From Nostoc sp. 'Peltigera membranacea cyanobiont' N6 (GTDB taxonomy: Bacteria > Cyanobacteriota > Cyanobacteriia > Cyanobacteriales > Nostocaceae): a DNA stretch of 64,000 bases. Shown here one piece after another: positions 33,401 through 41,830 of the stretch. Numbering within the stretch: the first letter of the stretch is position 1; each line of letters starts with the position of its first letter. Position numbers and translations under genes: made by a program. The stretch lies in assembly GCF_002949735.1 (NCBI RefSeq), contig NZ_CP026681.1, positions 4,416,501 through 4,480,500 of the forward strand. The letters run 5' to 3'. The notes beneath the pieces were generated by a model. That model saw nothing but the letters and a program-made list of their open reading frames with translations, did not search any database and was not told the DNA's origin.

Positions 33401-33601
33401 AGTAGTATTTATAATGTTTGCTTGCTCGTCTTGAAAGAAAGTATTTCATGAACGAGTAAGCTTTTCCTACCTAAATTTTTTTTGGACAACTCGAACATCT
33501 TTGCACTGTCTAGAGTTAGGCACAGTGTAGTTTACCGCCGCACGCATCCCAACAAAGCGGGCGGTTACGCCGGGAGCAAACTTCATTAGCGATCGCATTC
33601 A

Positions 33602-34633
33602 TCAAGAACAATCGCCTGCCTCGTCCCCACACTGTTTAATAGTTTTGAAATCTGTAGCGCTTATCCTGTATAGCTTAGAGCTTTTCAAGCGTGCCATTCG
33701 GTTATACCCCTTTTTCTCTATAGGGTTATTGACATTAATAATCCACTCAAAATAATGTTCATTGCTAATTTCACCTTTTTCAAAGCCATAACGTAGGGCA
33801 GTGAACCAAGCCCGTAATTGCTCTGCTAATTTATCTGTCTGATTTGGTTGACTCGAAGTTTGTACAGTAGATTGAACAGGTTGTTTATTTGTTGTTTCTT
33901 TCCTAAAAAAGAGATTAATACACCCCAAATTGTTAGAGATGAATTTTTGGGGTGCTGTTTCTAATTCCTGCCGCAAGAATGTTACTAATGTTTCGTTCGT
34001 GACCCATTGGTTAGATAGATCAGCCAAGTCAAATCCGCGCAAAATCGCGCTAGTGAGTACGCTGCTGGCTCCGCTCACGTTTTCATGGGCTAGCTCAAAT
34101 TCTCTGGAAGCGGCAATAAAACAGCGATCGCGTGTATTTCCGCGATCGCCTGGATCGGCTTCTGTAAAATTGAGTAGTTCCCCACTGTAACAACAGTCCA
34201 ACCAAATAATTTGCTGCCGTACTGGACTTTCTTCTAACAATTCCCGCAGCCACTTTAATCGCAGTCCCCAGTTCCCTAATTCAGGATCAGTATCACTGGT
34301 TGCCAGAAATCCTTCTTTGATGCGTCCATCTTTACGAAGACCATGCCCTGAAAAATAGAAGAGGGATGTATCTGGAATGCTTCTGCCTTCAGGATAAAAT
34401 AGTTTTTCTAAAGCCTTCTCTAAATCTGCCAGCTTGATTTCCTGGTTTGCTGATATCCGTGGTGCATCATTTTCAAACGGATCTAGGAATTGCGGCAATC
34501 GCTGGACATGAAAATTTCCAGCTTCACTGAGTCGCTTGGCGATCGCTTCTGCATCGTTAGCAGGCGATCGTAACGCTGACAATCCTGAAAAATTGTACTT
34601 ATTAATGCCAACGACTAAAGCATCTCTACTCAT
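33602..34633 (-). CDS. Caspase-like peptidase (C14 family), shortened
   Basis: The 343-residue protein has an N-terminal caspase fold (1-240). It shows ALVVGINKYNFSGLSALRSP, the catalytic His in SLFYFSGHGLRKDG and the catalytic Cys in IIWLDCCYSGELL. A linker of Gln/Thr/Ser follows, then a C-terminal segment LRAWFTALRYGFEKGEISNE and YFEWIINV. In related cyanobacterial proteins that segment lies before long effector or repeat domains. Here it degenerates after NRMARLK and stops, so the usual C-terminal partner domains are missing. The dyad is intact and proteolysis is possible. Such proteins act in cell-death or defence pathways. Confidence 0.7.
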   Translation of the reverse strand: MSRDALVVGINKYNFSGLSALRSPANDAEAIAKRLSEAGNFHVQRLPQFLDPFENDAPRISANQEIKLADLEKALEKLFYPEGRSIPDTSLFYFSGHGLRKDGRIKEGFLATSDTDPELGNWGLRLKWLRELLEESPVRQQIIWLDCCYSGELLNFTEADPGDRGNTRDRCFIAASREFELAHENVSGASSVLTSAILRGFDLADLSNQWVTNETLVTFLRQELETAPQKFISNNLGCINLFFRKETTNKQPVQSTVQTSSQPNQTDKLAEQLRAWFTALRYGFEKGEISNEHYFEWIINVNNPIEKKGYNRMARLKSSKLYRISATDFKTIKQCGDEAGDCS

Positions 34634-34766
34634 TAATATGCTACTTTTTATAGAAATAGAAATTCTGGAAAATTCATCAATATCTTAGCTAGCGTTAAAT
34701 TCTACTCATCTTTTCCAAGACAATAACCAAGTAAATTTTTTTACTAAATACTCTCCCTTGTGACAG

Positions 34767-35138
34767 TCACTTGTCCTTTAATGGTGTAAATATTGGTCTG
34801 TCCTGATCAGACCCTCGCAACAAATAGATTGTCAATTGCTTACCGGACTCTTGTTCTTGCTTAGGATTGATAGGTATTGGCCAGCGAAGGGATTTATAAA
34901 GTTCTAAACGATACAAATCAAAAGCAGATTCCAACAAGCTACAGTAGACACCTGCCGCATCAACTGTCCAGTAGTAAGCAAATATTAACCCCAGTAACCC
35001 AGCAGGAACAGCCCACCAAGCCCAAACAGTCCATACGATAAACAGCAAACTCCACAGCCAAAAACGGGCTGCTGTGTTCAGGCTTGACCGTGCTTCCTGT
35101 AATTCTTTCTTCACCCCATCTGGCAATACTACCCACAT
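34767..35138 (-). CDS. Small membrane protein, start region disrupted by an IS
   Basis: From the ATG at 35138 the protein has 123 residues (MWVVLPDGVKKELQEARSSL). It has two adjacent hydrophobic segments (FWLWSLLFIVWTVWAWWAVP and GLLGLIFAYYWTV) and a soluble C-terminus. The ATG itself lies in the left terminal repeat of an IS1634-type element, so the native start has been lost. Joining the flanks of the element gives an in-frame ATG at 36324. The function is unknown. It is upstream of, and in line with, the caspase-like gene, 133 bases apart. Confidence 0.5.
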   Translation of the reverse strand: MWVVLPDGVKKELQEARSSLNTAARFWLWSLLFIVWTVWAWWAVPAGLLGLIFAYYWTVDAAGVYCSLLESAFDLYRLELYKSLRWPIPINPKQEQESGKQLTIYLLRGSDQDRPIFTPLKDK

Positions 35139-36313
35139 TCCGCACCCACAACTGTCACACCCCAAAGAAACGGAACTATTTAGTACATAAGAACTAATGA
35201 TTGAGAGAATTGACTAGAATTTATTAAAGCTAAATAGGAATTATTATGATTAGCTTAGATATACAGTTGAATATTTACGACTAAGTACAAAATTTGAGTT
35301 GTTAGGTTATTTTGATGTCAAAATTGGTTCAAAATAACTGAAAGCTTTATCCTTAATGACTATAAAAAGATGAAAAAAGGTTTTAAATCAACATAATCAG
35401 GAGAAAATTATAACAGATATTTTTGTGGAATTTCTGTTGTCATGTTTAGTGCCAAAGACATTGAATTTCGGAAGATTGACCATTTAGGAATAGTAGCAGG
35501 CATAGTAGATTCAATTGGGATAGTAGAAATAATTAATAATTTACTTTCTTCAGAGCCAGGAGAAAAAGTCAGTGCGGGTCAGGTGGTAAAGGCAATGATT
35601 TTAAATAGCTTAAGTATGATGTCACAGCCTTTATATATGTTCCCAAAATTCTTTGAATTAATCGCTTGTGAACACTTAATTGGTAAAGGAGTAAAGCCAG
35701 AATACCTCAATGATGATAAGCTGGGGAGAATACTAGATAAATTATTTATAAAAGGACTAGATACAGTATTTTTAGCAATCAGTTTAAATGCTGTAAAAAT
35801 CTATCAAATATCACTCTCATCATCACACTTGGATTCAACATCATTTCATGTAGATGGAGAATATGAATATAGTTTACCAGAAGTAATATTTAAAAATCAA
35901 AAAGAATCAGGTTCATTAGAAAAAGAAAATGAAGAGAGGAAATCACCTCAAGCGATAAAACTAACCTACGGTTATTCCCGTGACCATCGTCCAGACTTAA
36001 AACAATTTATTACAGAATTAGTATGTTCAGGAGATGGAGATATACCAATATATATCAAATCAGTATCAGGAAATGAAGTTGATTCTAAAAGGTTCGGAGA
36101 AATCGCAGTCGAGTATCAGAAAAGAATACAAGTTGATAGTCTAATAGTAGCAGACAAACTACTCTTATATTTATTGCTCCTTATTGATAATATATTCAAT
36201 AAATTTTCTTATCCCAAATCTGTTTTTTTGAGATAAATGTAATTTTTTACTCCTTTTTCATGAATCAACTTCCGTAATAACCGATTGTGACAGTTAAGGG
36301 TGCGGAATGTGGG
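35132..36313. mobile_element. IS1634-type insertion sequence, internally deleted
   Basis: The terminal inverted repeats are 28 bases: the left begins CCCACATTCCGCACCC (35132-35159) and the right ends GGGTGCGGAATGTGGG (36286-36313), differing at two positions. The element is 1.18 kb and carries only the N-terminal part of the transposase, so an internal deletion has occurred. No clear target duplication is seen. Confidence 0.75.
35442..36236 (+). pseudogene. IS1634-family transposase (DUF4277), 3' truncated
   Basis: The frame starts MFSAKDIEFRKIDHLGIVAG and contains the DUF4277 N-terminal region (residues 1-110). It then has the first catalytic segment (SSHLDSTSFHVDGEYEY) and AIKLTYGYSRDHRPDLKQFI. 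It runs normally to LIVADK, where similarity stops and LLLYLLLLIDNIFNK follows. The second Asp region and the catalytic Glu are missing; full members are over 500 residues. It can no longer catalyse transposition, but both ends could still be used by a related transposase. Confidence 0.7.
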
Positions 36314-36340
36314 ATAAACACATTGCCGCTATCAAGAATG

Positions 36341-36574
36341 CGACATCTAATTTTTGAAGTCCTTTAATAGCAGACTTTTCAGAGAAGAAAATAAACGACC
36401 ATTACAATGTGAAGTTTTTGGTTTTGCGACCTCAATTTGTGAAAATATTGAAAATCTCTAGTCACTTTTGAATAATCATATAAATTAATAAAACCCTTGC
36501 TATACAAGGTTTTCATGGGATAAAGTTAACGACATTAATTTGTTAAATTACGACATCTAATTTGTGATTGTACA
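36341..36574. mobile_element. Terminal end of a Tn7-like transposon (probable left end)
   Basis: Three copies of a 17-bp site lie in the same direction: CGACATCTAATTTTTGA (36341-36357), CGACATTAATTTGTTAA (36530-36546) and CGACATCTAATTTGTGA (36551-36567). They are followed by TGTACA ending at 36574. Read from 36574 on the minus strand this is TGTACA, then ACAAATTA and TGTCG words. That matches the organisation of ends of cyanobacterial Tn7-like elements. The TniQ fragment at 32394 points away from this end, as expected for a left end. Confidence 0.6.
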
Positions 36575-36734
36575 CAAGCTTTGGGTTCTAGAAAAAAATG
36601 AGCGAACCGGGAGTCATTAACTATAACTTCATAGAATTTATAAGAGCCTCCATCCACTTCTGAAAGCTCTAAATATGTTTTTTCTTCAGGTATAACGTTC
36701 TCTCATAATCAAACGATGGTCAAAGCTTAAAAAG

Positions 36735-37679
36735 CTAGGAATCAATCAATACAAGTTTACGAACCTGAGAATTGTTTCCCTGAGAACGGCGTGATGAGGC
36801 GGCAGCTAGCAAAAACTTCCAAGACCGAGGAGAAAGTATAGAAGGATCTATCATTGAAAGGAAACTATTGAGATTTTTTTGCTTCAGTGCTACTAAAATC
36901 CAATGGAGTTTGAGGTAATTTTTGATATCTTGAAATACAGGAATCTTGGAGCGATGTTGGTCATTTACCAAAGTGTAAATTTTTTCTTTCATCAGAATAT
37001 TTGTCGCCAACCGCCGAGACAAAGAAAACTTTTGATTATACGCACCAGTCCAAATAGTGCGGTAAGCAAGACACTGATTAAAGAAAATAGCATCGCCAAA
37101 CTGAGCAATCCGAATCCACGAATCGATGTCATCACAGTTAGCATCCAGTGTGGAATCCCAACCACCAGTTTGCAGAAAAGCATCACGTCGGCAAGCGACT
37201 TGTACAGGTGTACCAAATGGTACAAGCTCTAAAAGCATACCGTAGTGAATATCGGCTTGGGGAATATAAAAAGCTAAACCGGGGCCAACTTGAGGGGTGC
37301 GAGAGAGTTCGACTTCATTGCCATCGACCTGAGCCGCCACACAAGAGCAGATTACAGCATCGGGACGAAGTGCGATCGCCTTTGCCATCTCTTCTATGCA
37401 GTTGGGCGCTAAATAGTCGTCATCATCTAAAAACTTAATCCAGTCGCCGCTAGCTTTGGCAACTCCAGCATTTACCGTTGCGGCATGGCCAAGGTTCACT
37501 TCATTCCGATGGTAAACTACCTTATCTCCTAAGCTTTTGAGATATGTTTGGGTATCATCAGAAGAACAGTCATCGGCAACAACCACCTCACACTCAATTG
37601 TTTGGTTCCGAGCCGACTCAATTGCTCTTTGCAGCAAGTTCAAGCGATTATAGGTACTGATGACGACGCTAAATTTCAT
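36735..37679 (-). CDS. Family 2 glycosyltransferase
   Basis: The ATG at 37679 is chosen because the GT-A fold starts there (MKFSVVISTYNRLNLLQRAI) and AGGTG lies upstream. The 314-residue protein shows the nucleotide-binding VVVADDCSSDDTQTYL, the DxD-type motif KFLDDDDYLAPN (near 88-95) and a downstream WDSTLDANCDDIDSW with acidic residues. It transfers a sugar from a nucleotide-sugar donor to a glycan or lipid acceptor, not identifiable here. There is no membrane anchor. First gene on the chromosomal side of the transposon end, divergent from rplS. Confidence 0.8.
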   Translation of the reverse strand: MKFSVVISTYNRLNLLQRAIESARNQTIECEVVVADDCSSDDTQTYLKSLGDKVVYHRNEVNLGHAATVNAGVAKASGDWIKFLDDDDYLAPNCIEEMAKAIALRPDAVICSCVAAQVDGNEVELSRTPQVGPGLAFYIPQADIHYGMLLELVPFGTPVQVACRRDAFLQTGGWDSTLDANCDDIDSWIRIAQFGDAIFFNQCLAYRTIWTGAYNQKFSLSRRLATNILMKEKIYTLVNDQHRSKIPVFQDIKNYLKLHWILVALKQKNLNSFLSMIDPSILSPRSWKFLLAAASSRRSQGNNSQVRKLVLIDS

Positions 37680-37837
37680 AAATTGACACCTGTGGTACAG
37701 TATTTTGCAATATAGCTTCGATCTACCAAGTATTGTCTCAGTAAAATTATCAATCTCCAATAAGTAGAAGTAGACTGAAATAGGATTATCGATTTATGAT
37801 TGATGATCGTGAGTTTTTTTTAGCAGACAGAAAGACT

Positions 37838-38200
37838 ATGAGCGCTCAAGAGATTATCCGCTCCATTGAAGCGGAACAGTTAAAATCTAATTTGCCTGAC
37901 ATTTATGTGGGCGATACCGTAAAAGTAGGAGTGAAAATTAAAGAAGGCGAAAAATACCGGGTACAACCCTACGAGGGAGTAGTGATTGCCAAACGCAATG
38001 GTGGCATCAATGAAACTATTACAGTCCGTAAGGTTTTTCAAGGTGTGGGCGTTGAGCGCGTATTTCTGTTGCATTCTCCCCGAATTGACAGCATTAAGGT
38101 GTTACGTCGCGGTAAGGTACGCCGTGCTAAACTCTATTATCTCCGCGATCGCGTAGGTAAGGCAACCCGGATTAAGCAACGGTTTGACCGCCCTTTGTAA
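37838..38200 (+). CDS. rplS: 50S ribosomal protein L19
   Basis: The ATG at 37838 (MSAQEIIRSIEAEQLKSNLP) gives 120 residues, the normal length; an upstream in-frame ATG at 37796 would add 14 unusual residues. The L19 signature is clear: VGVKIKEGEKYRVQPYEGVV, RNGGINETITVRKVF, GVGVERVFLLHSP and RGKVRRAKLYYLRDR. L19 sits at the 30S-50S interface. A hairpin terminator follows, then tRNA-Trp and secE-nusG, the usual order in cyanobacteria. Confidence 0.95.
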   Translation: MSAQEIIRSIEAEQLKSNLPDIYVGDTVKVGVKIKEGEKYRVQPYEGVVIAKRNGGINETITVRKVFQGVGVERVFLLHSPRIDSIKVLRRGKVRRAKLYYLRDRVGKATRIKQRFDRPL

Positions 38201-38232
38201 TTCGTGCTTCTTTCATTACGGGAGAAATCTCA

Positions 38233-38258
38233 AGCGGCATCTGCCGCTGACTTGTTTT
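38233..38258 (+). terminator. Intrinsic terminator after rplS
   Basis: AGCGGCA (38233-38239) pairs with TGCCGCT (38242-38248), with TTGTTTTC following. Confidence 0.6.
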
Positions 38259-38346
38259 CTCGACGAAATTGAAGTATGATAGAAATCGCGTGTTGCGTTA
38301 AACTAAAATTTAGTTCAGCGCAATGACTGAATCAAAAACAGCTTGT

Positions 38347-38419
38347 GCGCTCTTAGTTCAGTTGGTAGAACGCAGGTCTCCAAAACCTGATGTCGGGGGT
38401 TCAAGTCCTCCAGGGCGCG
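38347..38419 (+). tRNA. tRNA-Trp (CCA), chromosomal
   Basis: Acceptor GCGCTCT pairs with AGGGCGC. Loop CTCCAAA gives CCA. The T arm GGGGGTTCAAGTCCTCC is canonical. Its position before secE is conserved in cyanobacteria. Confidence 0.9.
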
Positions 38420-38684
38420 CTCAAGAGCAAAAAACAAAGCCCGAAATAATTACGCAGTTGTTATATTAGCAGCTAGCGATAATAATTTCGGGTAAACTTA
38501 TTGTATTTGCAGTTGTTTTGCTTTCAGTTAACTAAGTAAAATAGAGTCGAAACTGCAAAACTGGATAACCGAATTTTAGATTTCTTCTCAATCCAAAATC
38601 TGAAATTGATTATTTTGGACTGAAATGGAATAAATCTAAAATCCAAAATCCAAAATTGACTAAGAAACCGGGGGATAAACCGTC

Positions 38685-38906
38685 GTGGCTAAAAAAAGTG
38701 AAGCAGAATTGCCAGAAACTACAAATGGGTTTAGCTTAGGCAACTTCATACAGGGAACCAAAGAAGAACTTGACAAAGTAGTTTGGCCCAGTCGGAAACA
38801 GATAGTGAGCGAATCAGCTGCTGTATTGTTAATGGTGGCACTCTCCGCATCTTTGATATACTTGGTCGATGGATTGTTTGGTTGGGCAGCAAAACAGGTG
38901 TTCTGA
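38685..38906 (+). CDS. secE: SecE subunit of the Sec translocase
   Basis: A GTG start at 38685 gives 73 residues. The conserved amphipathic segment is FIQGTKEELDKVVWPSRKQI, with the WPS motif, followed by a single membrane helix (AAVLLMVALSASLIYLVDGL). This is the short single-span form usual in cyanobacteria. SecE clamps SecY in the protein-conducting channel of plasma and thylakoid membranes. The stop codon overlaps the nusG start (TGATG), so the two are translationally coupled. Confidence 0.93.
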   Translation: MAKKSEAELPETTNGFSLGNFIQGTKEELDKVVWPSRKQIVSESAAVLLMVALSASLIYLVDGLFGWAAKQVF

Positions 38907-39547
38907 TGACTTTTGCAACAGACGAACCTCGCAACTCCACGTTGCAGTCGGAGGAAACAGGAGAAACAGCAGAAGCAGCGTCAAAAGAAGCACGCTGGTA
39001 TGCTGTGCAAGTAGCTTCAGGCTGTGAAAAGCGTGTAAAGACTAACTTGGAGCAACGCATTCAAACTTTTGATGTAGCTGACAAAATTATCCAAGTAGAA
39101 ATTCCGCAAACGCCGGCGGTGAAAATCCGCAAAGATGGCAGTCGCCAGCATACAGAAGAAAAAGTTTTTCCTGGCTATGTGCTGGTGCGGATGATGATGG
39201 ATGATGATACTTGGCAGGTGGTACGAAACACCTCTCATGTAATTAACTTTGTCGGCTCAGAGCAAAAACGTGGTAGCAGCAAGGGTCGCGGTCATGTCCA
39301 CCCCATACCACTGAGTGCTTCAGAAGTTGAACGCATATTCAAACAAACCAGCGAACAGGAAGCTGTTGTCAAAATTGACATGGCGACTGGTGATAAGATA
39401 ATGGTGCTTTCTGGGCCATTTAAAGACTTTGAAGGCGAGGTAATTGAAGTGTCTCCAGAACGGAGTAAACTTAAAGCCTTGCTCTCAATTTTCGGCAGGG
39501 ATACACCAGTAGAACTGGAATTTAATCAGGTAGAGAAACAGAGTTAA
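38906..39547 (+). CDS. nusG: Transcription elongation/termination factor NusG
   Basis: The ATG at 38906 overlaps the secE stop and gives 213 residues; longer in-frame starts inside secE are rejected. An acidic, Thr/Glu-rich N-terminal extension of about 30 residues precedes the NGN domain (ARWYAVQVASGCEKRVKTNL, FPGYVLVRMMMDDDTWQVVR) and the C-terminal KOW domain (GDKIMVLSGPFKDFEGEVIE). NusG binds the RNA polymerase clamp and links it to the ribosome or Rho. rplK starts six bases after the stop. Confidence 0.95.
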   Translation: MTFATDEPRNSTLQSEETGETAEAASKEARWYAVQVASGCEKRVKTNLEQRIQTFDVADKIIQVEIPQTPAVKIRKDGSRQHTEEKVFPGYVLVRMMMDDDTWQVVRNTSHVINFVGSEQKRGSSKGRGHVHPIPLSASEVERIFKQTSEQEAVVKIDMATGDKIMVLSGPFKDFEGEVIEVSPERSKLKALLSIFGRDTPVELEFNQVEKQS

Positions 39548-39553
39548 ATACAA

Positions 39554-39979
39554 ATGGCGAAGAAAGTAGTGGCGGTCATTAAACTGGCCCTGAATGCTGG
39601 AAAAGCCAACCCAGCACCACCAGTCGGGCCCGCCTTGGGTCAACATGGTGTTAACATCATGATGTTTTGCAAAGAGTACAACGCCAAAACAGCAGACCAA
39701 GCTGGAATGGTGATACCTGTAGAAATTTCGGTTTTTGAAGACCGGAGTTTTACCTTTGTACTCAAAACGCCACCAGCATCAGTGCTGATTCGGAAGGCAG
39801 CGAAGGTTGAAAAAGGCTCCAATGAACCCAACAAAAAGAAGGTTGGGTCAATTAGCAAAGCACAATTGCAAGAAATAGCCCAAACCAAACTCCCCGACCT
39901 CAACGCCAACGACATCGACGCGGCAATGAAGATTGTGGCAGGAACGGCTAAGAATATGGGTATAACAGTCACGGATTAG
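39554..39979 (+). CDS. rplK: 50S ribosomal protein L11
   Basis: 141 residues, full length. The N-terminal domain has the proline-rich KANPAPPVGPALGQHGVNI and the rRNA-binding C-terminal domain has KAQLQEIAQTKLPDLNAND and AMKIVAGTAKNMGI. L11 forms the GTPase-associated centre with L10 and L7/L12. It follows nusG after six bases and belongs to the same transcription unit. Confidence 0.96.
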   Translation: MAKKVVAVIKLALNAGKANPAPPVGPALGQHGVNIMMFCKEYNAKTADQAGMVIPVEISVFEDRSFTFVLKTPPASVLIRKAAKVEKGSNEPNKKKVGSISKAQLQEIAQTKLPDLNANDIDAAMKIVAGTAKNMGITVTD

Positions 39980-40050
39980 TCATTGGTCATTAGTCATTGG
40001 TCATTAGTAAAAAATTAACAAATGACAAAGGACAAAGGACAAAGGACAAA
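39980..40050. repeat. Heptamer repeats between rplK and rplA
   Basis: TTAGTCA and TTGGTCA alternate four times (39977-40009). Then, after a short A-rich gap, AAGGACA units run to about 40050. The second block is roughly complementary to the first, so the RNA could fold into a long imperfect hairpin. A similar arrangement follows rplA at 40821-40890. Confidence 0.6.
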
Positions 40051-40106
40051 TAACTAAAAATTATCGGGGGAGAGGCCAAGCTTCGGAATTACCCCAGGAG
40101 AAAAAA

Positions 40107-40820
40107 ATGGTAAAAATATCGCGTCGTTTGCAGACGCTGCAAGCAAAAGTAGAAGATAAGGATTATCATCCTTTAGAGGCTTTAGCCCTTCTTAAAGACA
40201 CAGCAACAGCTAAATTTGTTGAAGCTGCCGAAGCGCATATCCGGTTGGGAATTGACCCCAAGTATACAGACCAACAGTTGCGGACAACGGTAGCACTGCC
40301 CAAAGGTACAGGACAAATCGTTCGGGTGGCGGTGATAGCCAGAGGCGAAAAGGTAAACGAAGCGAGCAACGCTGGTGCTGATATTGTCGGTTCAGAAGAA
40401 CTGATTGACGAAATCCAGAAAGGTAGAATGGATTTTGACAAGCTGATTGCCACACCCGATGTAATGCCACAGGTGGCAAAGCTGGGTAAATTGCTTGGGC
40501 CGCGTGGTTTGATGCCATCGCCCAAAGGTGGAACCGTAACATTTGATATAGCAAGTGCGATCGCAGAATTCAAAGCTGGTAAACTAGAATTCCGAGCTGA
40601 CAGAACTGGTATTGTCCATGTTATGTTTGGTAAGACAACCTTCTCGCCTGAAGATTTATTAATCAACCTGAAGGCATTGCAGGAGACGATTGACCGTAAC
40701 CGTCCTTCAGGAGCTAAAGGTCGTTATTGGCGGACATTTTATGTGTCAGCCACAATGGGGCCATCAATTAAAATTGATGTCACCGCCCTACGAGATTTAA
40801 AACTGAGCGAAGCAGGTTAA
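40107..40820 (+). CDS. rplA: 50S ribosomal protein L1
   Basis: 237 residues, typical length. Hallmarks are PLEALALLKDTATAKFVEAA, the AHIRLGIDPKYTDQQLR strand region, GPRGLMPSPKGGTVTFDIA and the C-terminal RAKGRYWRTFYVSATMGPS-type ending. AGGAG lies eight bases upstream of the ATG. L1 forms the mobile stalk near the E site and in other bacteria represses its own operon. The preceding gap carries heptamer repeats. Confidence 0.95.
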   Translation: MVKISRRLQTLQAKVEDKDYHPLEALALLKDTATAKFVEAAEAHIRLGIDPKYTDQQLRTTVALPKGTGQIVRVAVIARGEKVNEASNAGADIVGSEELIDEIQKGRMDFDKLIATPDVMPQVAKLGKLLGPRGLMPSPKGGTVTFDIASAIAEFKAGKLEFRADRTGIVHVMFGKTTFSPEDLLINLKALQETIDRNRPSGAKGRYWRTFYVSATMGPSIKIDVTALRDLKLSEAG

Positions 40821-40890
40821 TTTTTAGTCATTAGTCATTAGTCATTGGTCATTTGTAAAAGCAAAGGACAGAAGACAAAGGACAAATGAC
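40821..40890. repeat. Heptamer repeats after rplA
   Basis: TTAGTCA/TTGGTCA units (40826-40852) are followed by AAGGACA-type units (40861-40888), the same two-block design as after rplK. Confidence 0.55.
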
Positions 40891-40899
40891 AAAATTAAA

Positions 40900-41121
40900 T
40901 AGGCAAAGCCGGAGACAGCAGGTGCTAATAGCTTAAATATCCTGCCGAGGTTAAAACTCTAATTGTCAAAATTACCACCCCGAAAGGCGTGATAAATATG
41001 GCATCACGAGTCTTAATACTCAACCCCGGCTAAATTAGCTGGGGTTTGTTGTTTGGGTTCAGGTTTGCAAGAAACGTACAAGTAGGGCAATCACCGATTG
41101 TTTTAAGGAGGTGAGATTGGA
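40900..41121 (+). promoter_or_regulatory. Ribosomal protein L10 leader
   Basis: The 220-base leader before rplJ contains stretches expected for the L10 leader fold. A GC-rich segment (GGAGACAGCAGGTGCTAA) is followed by an intrinsic-terminator-like hairpin CCCCGGCTAAATTAGCTGGGG (41025-41045) with TTTGTTGTTT after it. In other bacteria the L10-L12 complex binds such a leader to repress rplJL. The hairpin may work as an attenuator. Confidence 0.6.
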
Positions 41122-41736
41122 ATGGGTAGAACACTAGAAAATAAAAAAGAGATAGTAGCTGACCTCAAAGAAACTTTGAGTAATTCAACTCTGGCACTGG
41201 TAATTGACTATCAGGGGCTAACAGTTTCAGAAATCACAGATTTACGGCGGCGGCTACGTCCCAGTGGCACTGTTTGTAAGGTGACAAAGAACACCCTAAT
41301 GGGCATTGCCATTGAAGGTAATGAAAAATGGCAGCCTTTGTCAGAATTGCTCAATGGTTCTTCCGCGTTTTTGCTGGTAAAAGAAGATTTTTCATCGGCA
41401 ATTAAGGCATACCAAGAATTCCAAAAAGTCACCAAGAAGACAGAACTTCGCGGTGGTGTCCTGGAAGGTCGCCTACTCAAAGAACCTGATGTCAAGGTAC
41501 TGGGAGACTTGCCATCTAAGGAACAACTCATTGCACAAATTGCTGGGGCTATCAACGCCTTGGCTACCAAGATTGCTGTGGGTATCAACGAAATTCCTGG
41601 TTCACTAGCTCGTGCTTTGCAGGCTGTGGCCGACCAAGAGCAAAGTGGTGGTAGCACCGAAACTGCTGCTGTACAAGATAGCAGCACCGAAACCGCAACT
41701 GAAGCTGATAGCAGTACTGAACCTGCTGCTGAATAG
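41122..41736 (+). CDS. rplJ: 50S ribosomal protein L10
   Basis: 204 residues, of which about 172 are the normal protein: ENKKEIVADLKETLSNSTLA, LTVSEITDLRRRLRPSGTVC, and helix 8 region LATKIAVGINEIPGSLARAL that binds L7/L12 dimers. The last 30 residues are a Ser/Thr/Glu/Ala-rich low-complexity tail with three SSTET-like repeats, a lineage-specific extension. GGAGG lies ten bases upstream of the ATG. L10 anchors the L7/L12 stalk. Confidence 0.95.
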   Translation: MGRTLENKKEIVADLKETLSNSTLALVIDYQGLTVSEITDLRRRLRPSGTVCKVTKNTLMGIAIEGNEKWQPLSELLNGSSAFLLVKEDFSSAIKAYQEFQKVTKKTELRGGVLEGRLLKEPDVKVLGDLPSKEQLIAQIAGAINALATKIAVGINEIPGSLARALQAVADQEQSGGSTETAAVQDSSTETATEADSSTEPAAE

Positions 41737-41830
41737 ACTTCGTGGTTCATCAGTCAAGAGTCAAAAGTCTATAGTTCAAGACCAATGACTAATGGCTAAA
41801 TAAATAATCAAAATTACAGGAGTTATATCA

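Noticed and set aside
39977..40050. Possible CRISPR array in the rplK-rplA gap
   Set aside because: The units are 7 bases without spacers of constant length; they are simple heptamer repeats. No CRISPR array or cas gene was seen in the window.
41211..41750. 179-codon minus-strand frame opposite rplJ
   Set aside because: Shadow of the highly biased rplJ coding sequence; similar long antisense frames lie opposite rplA and rplL.
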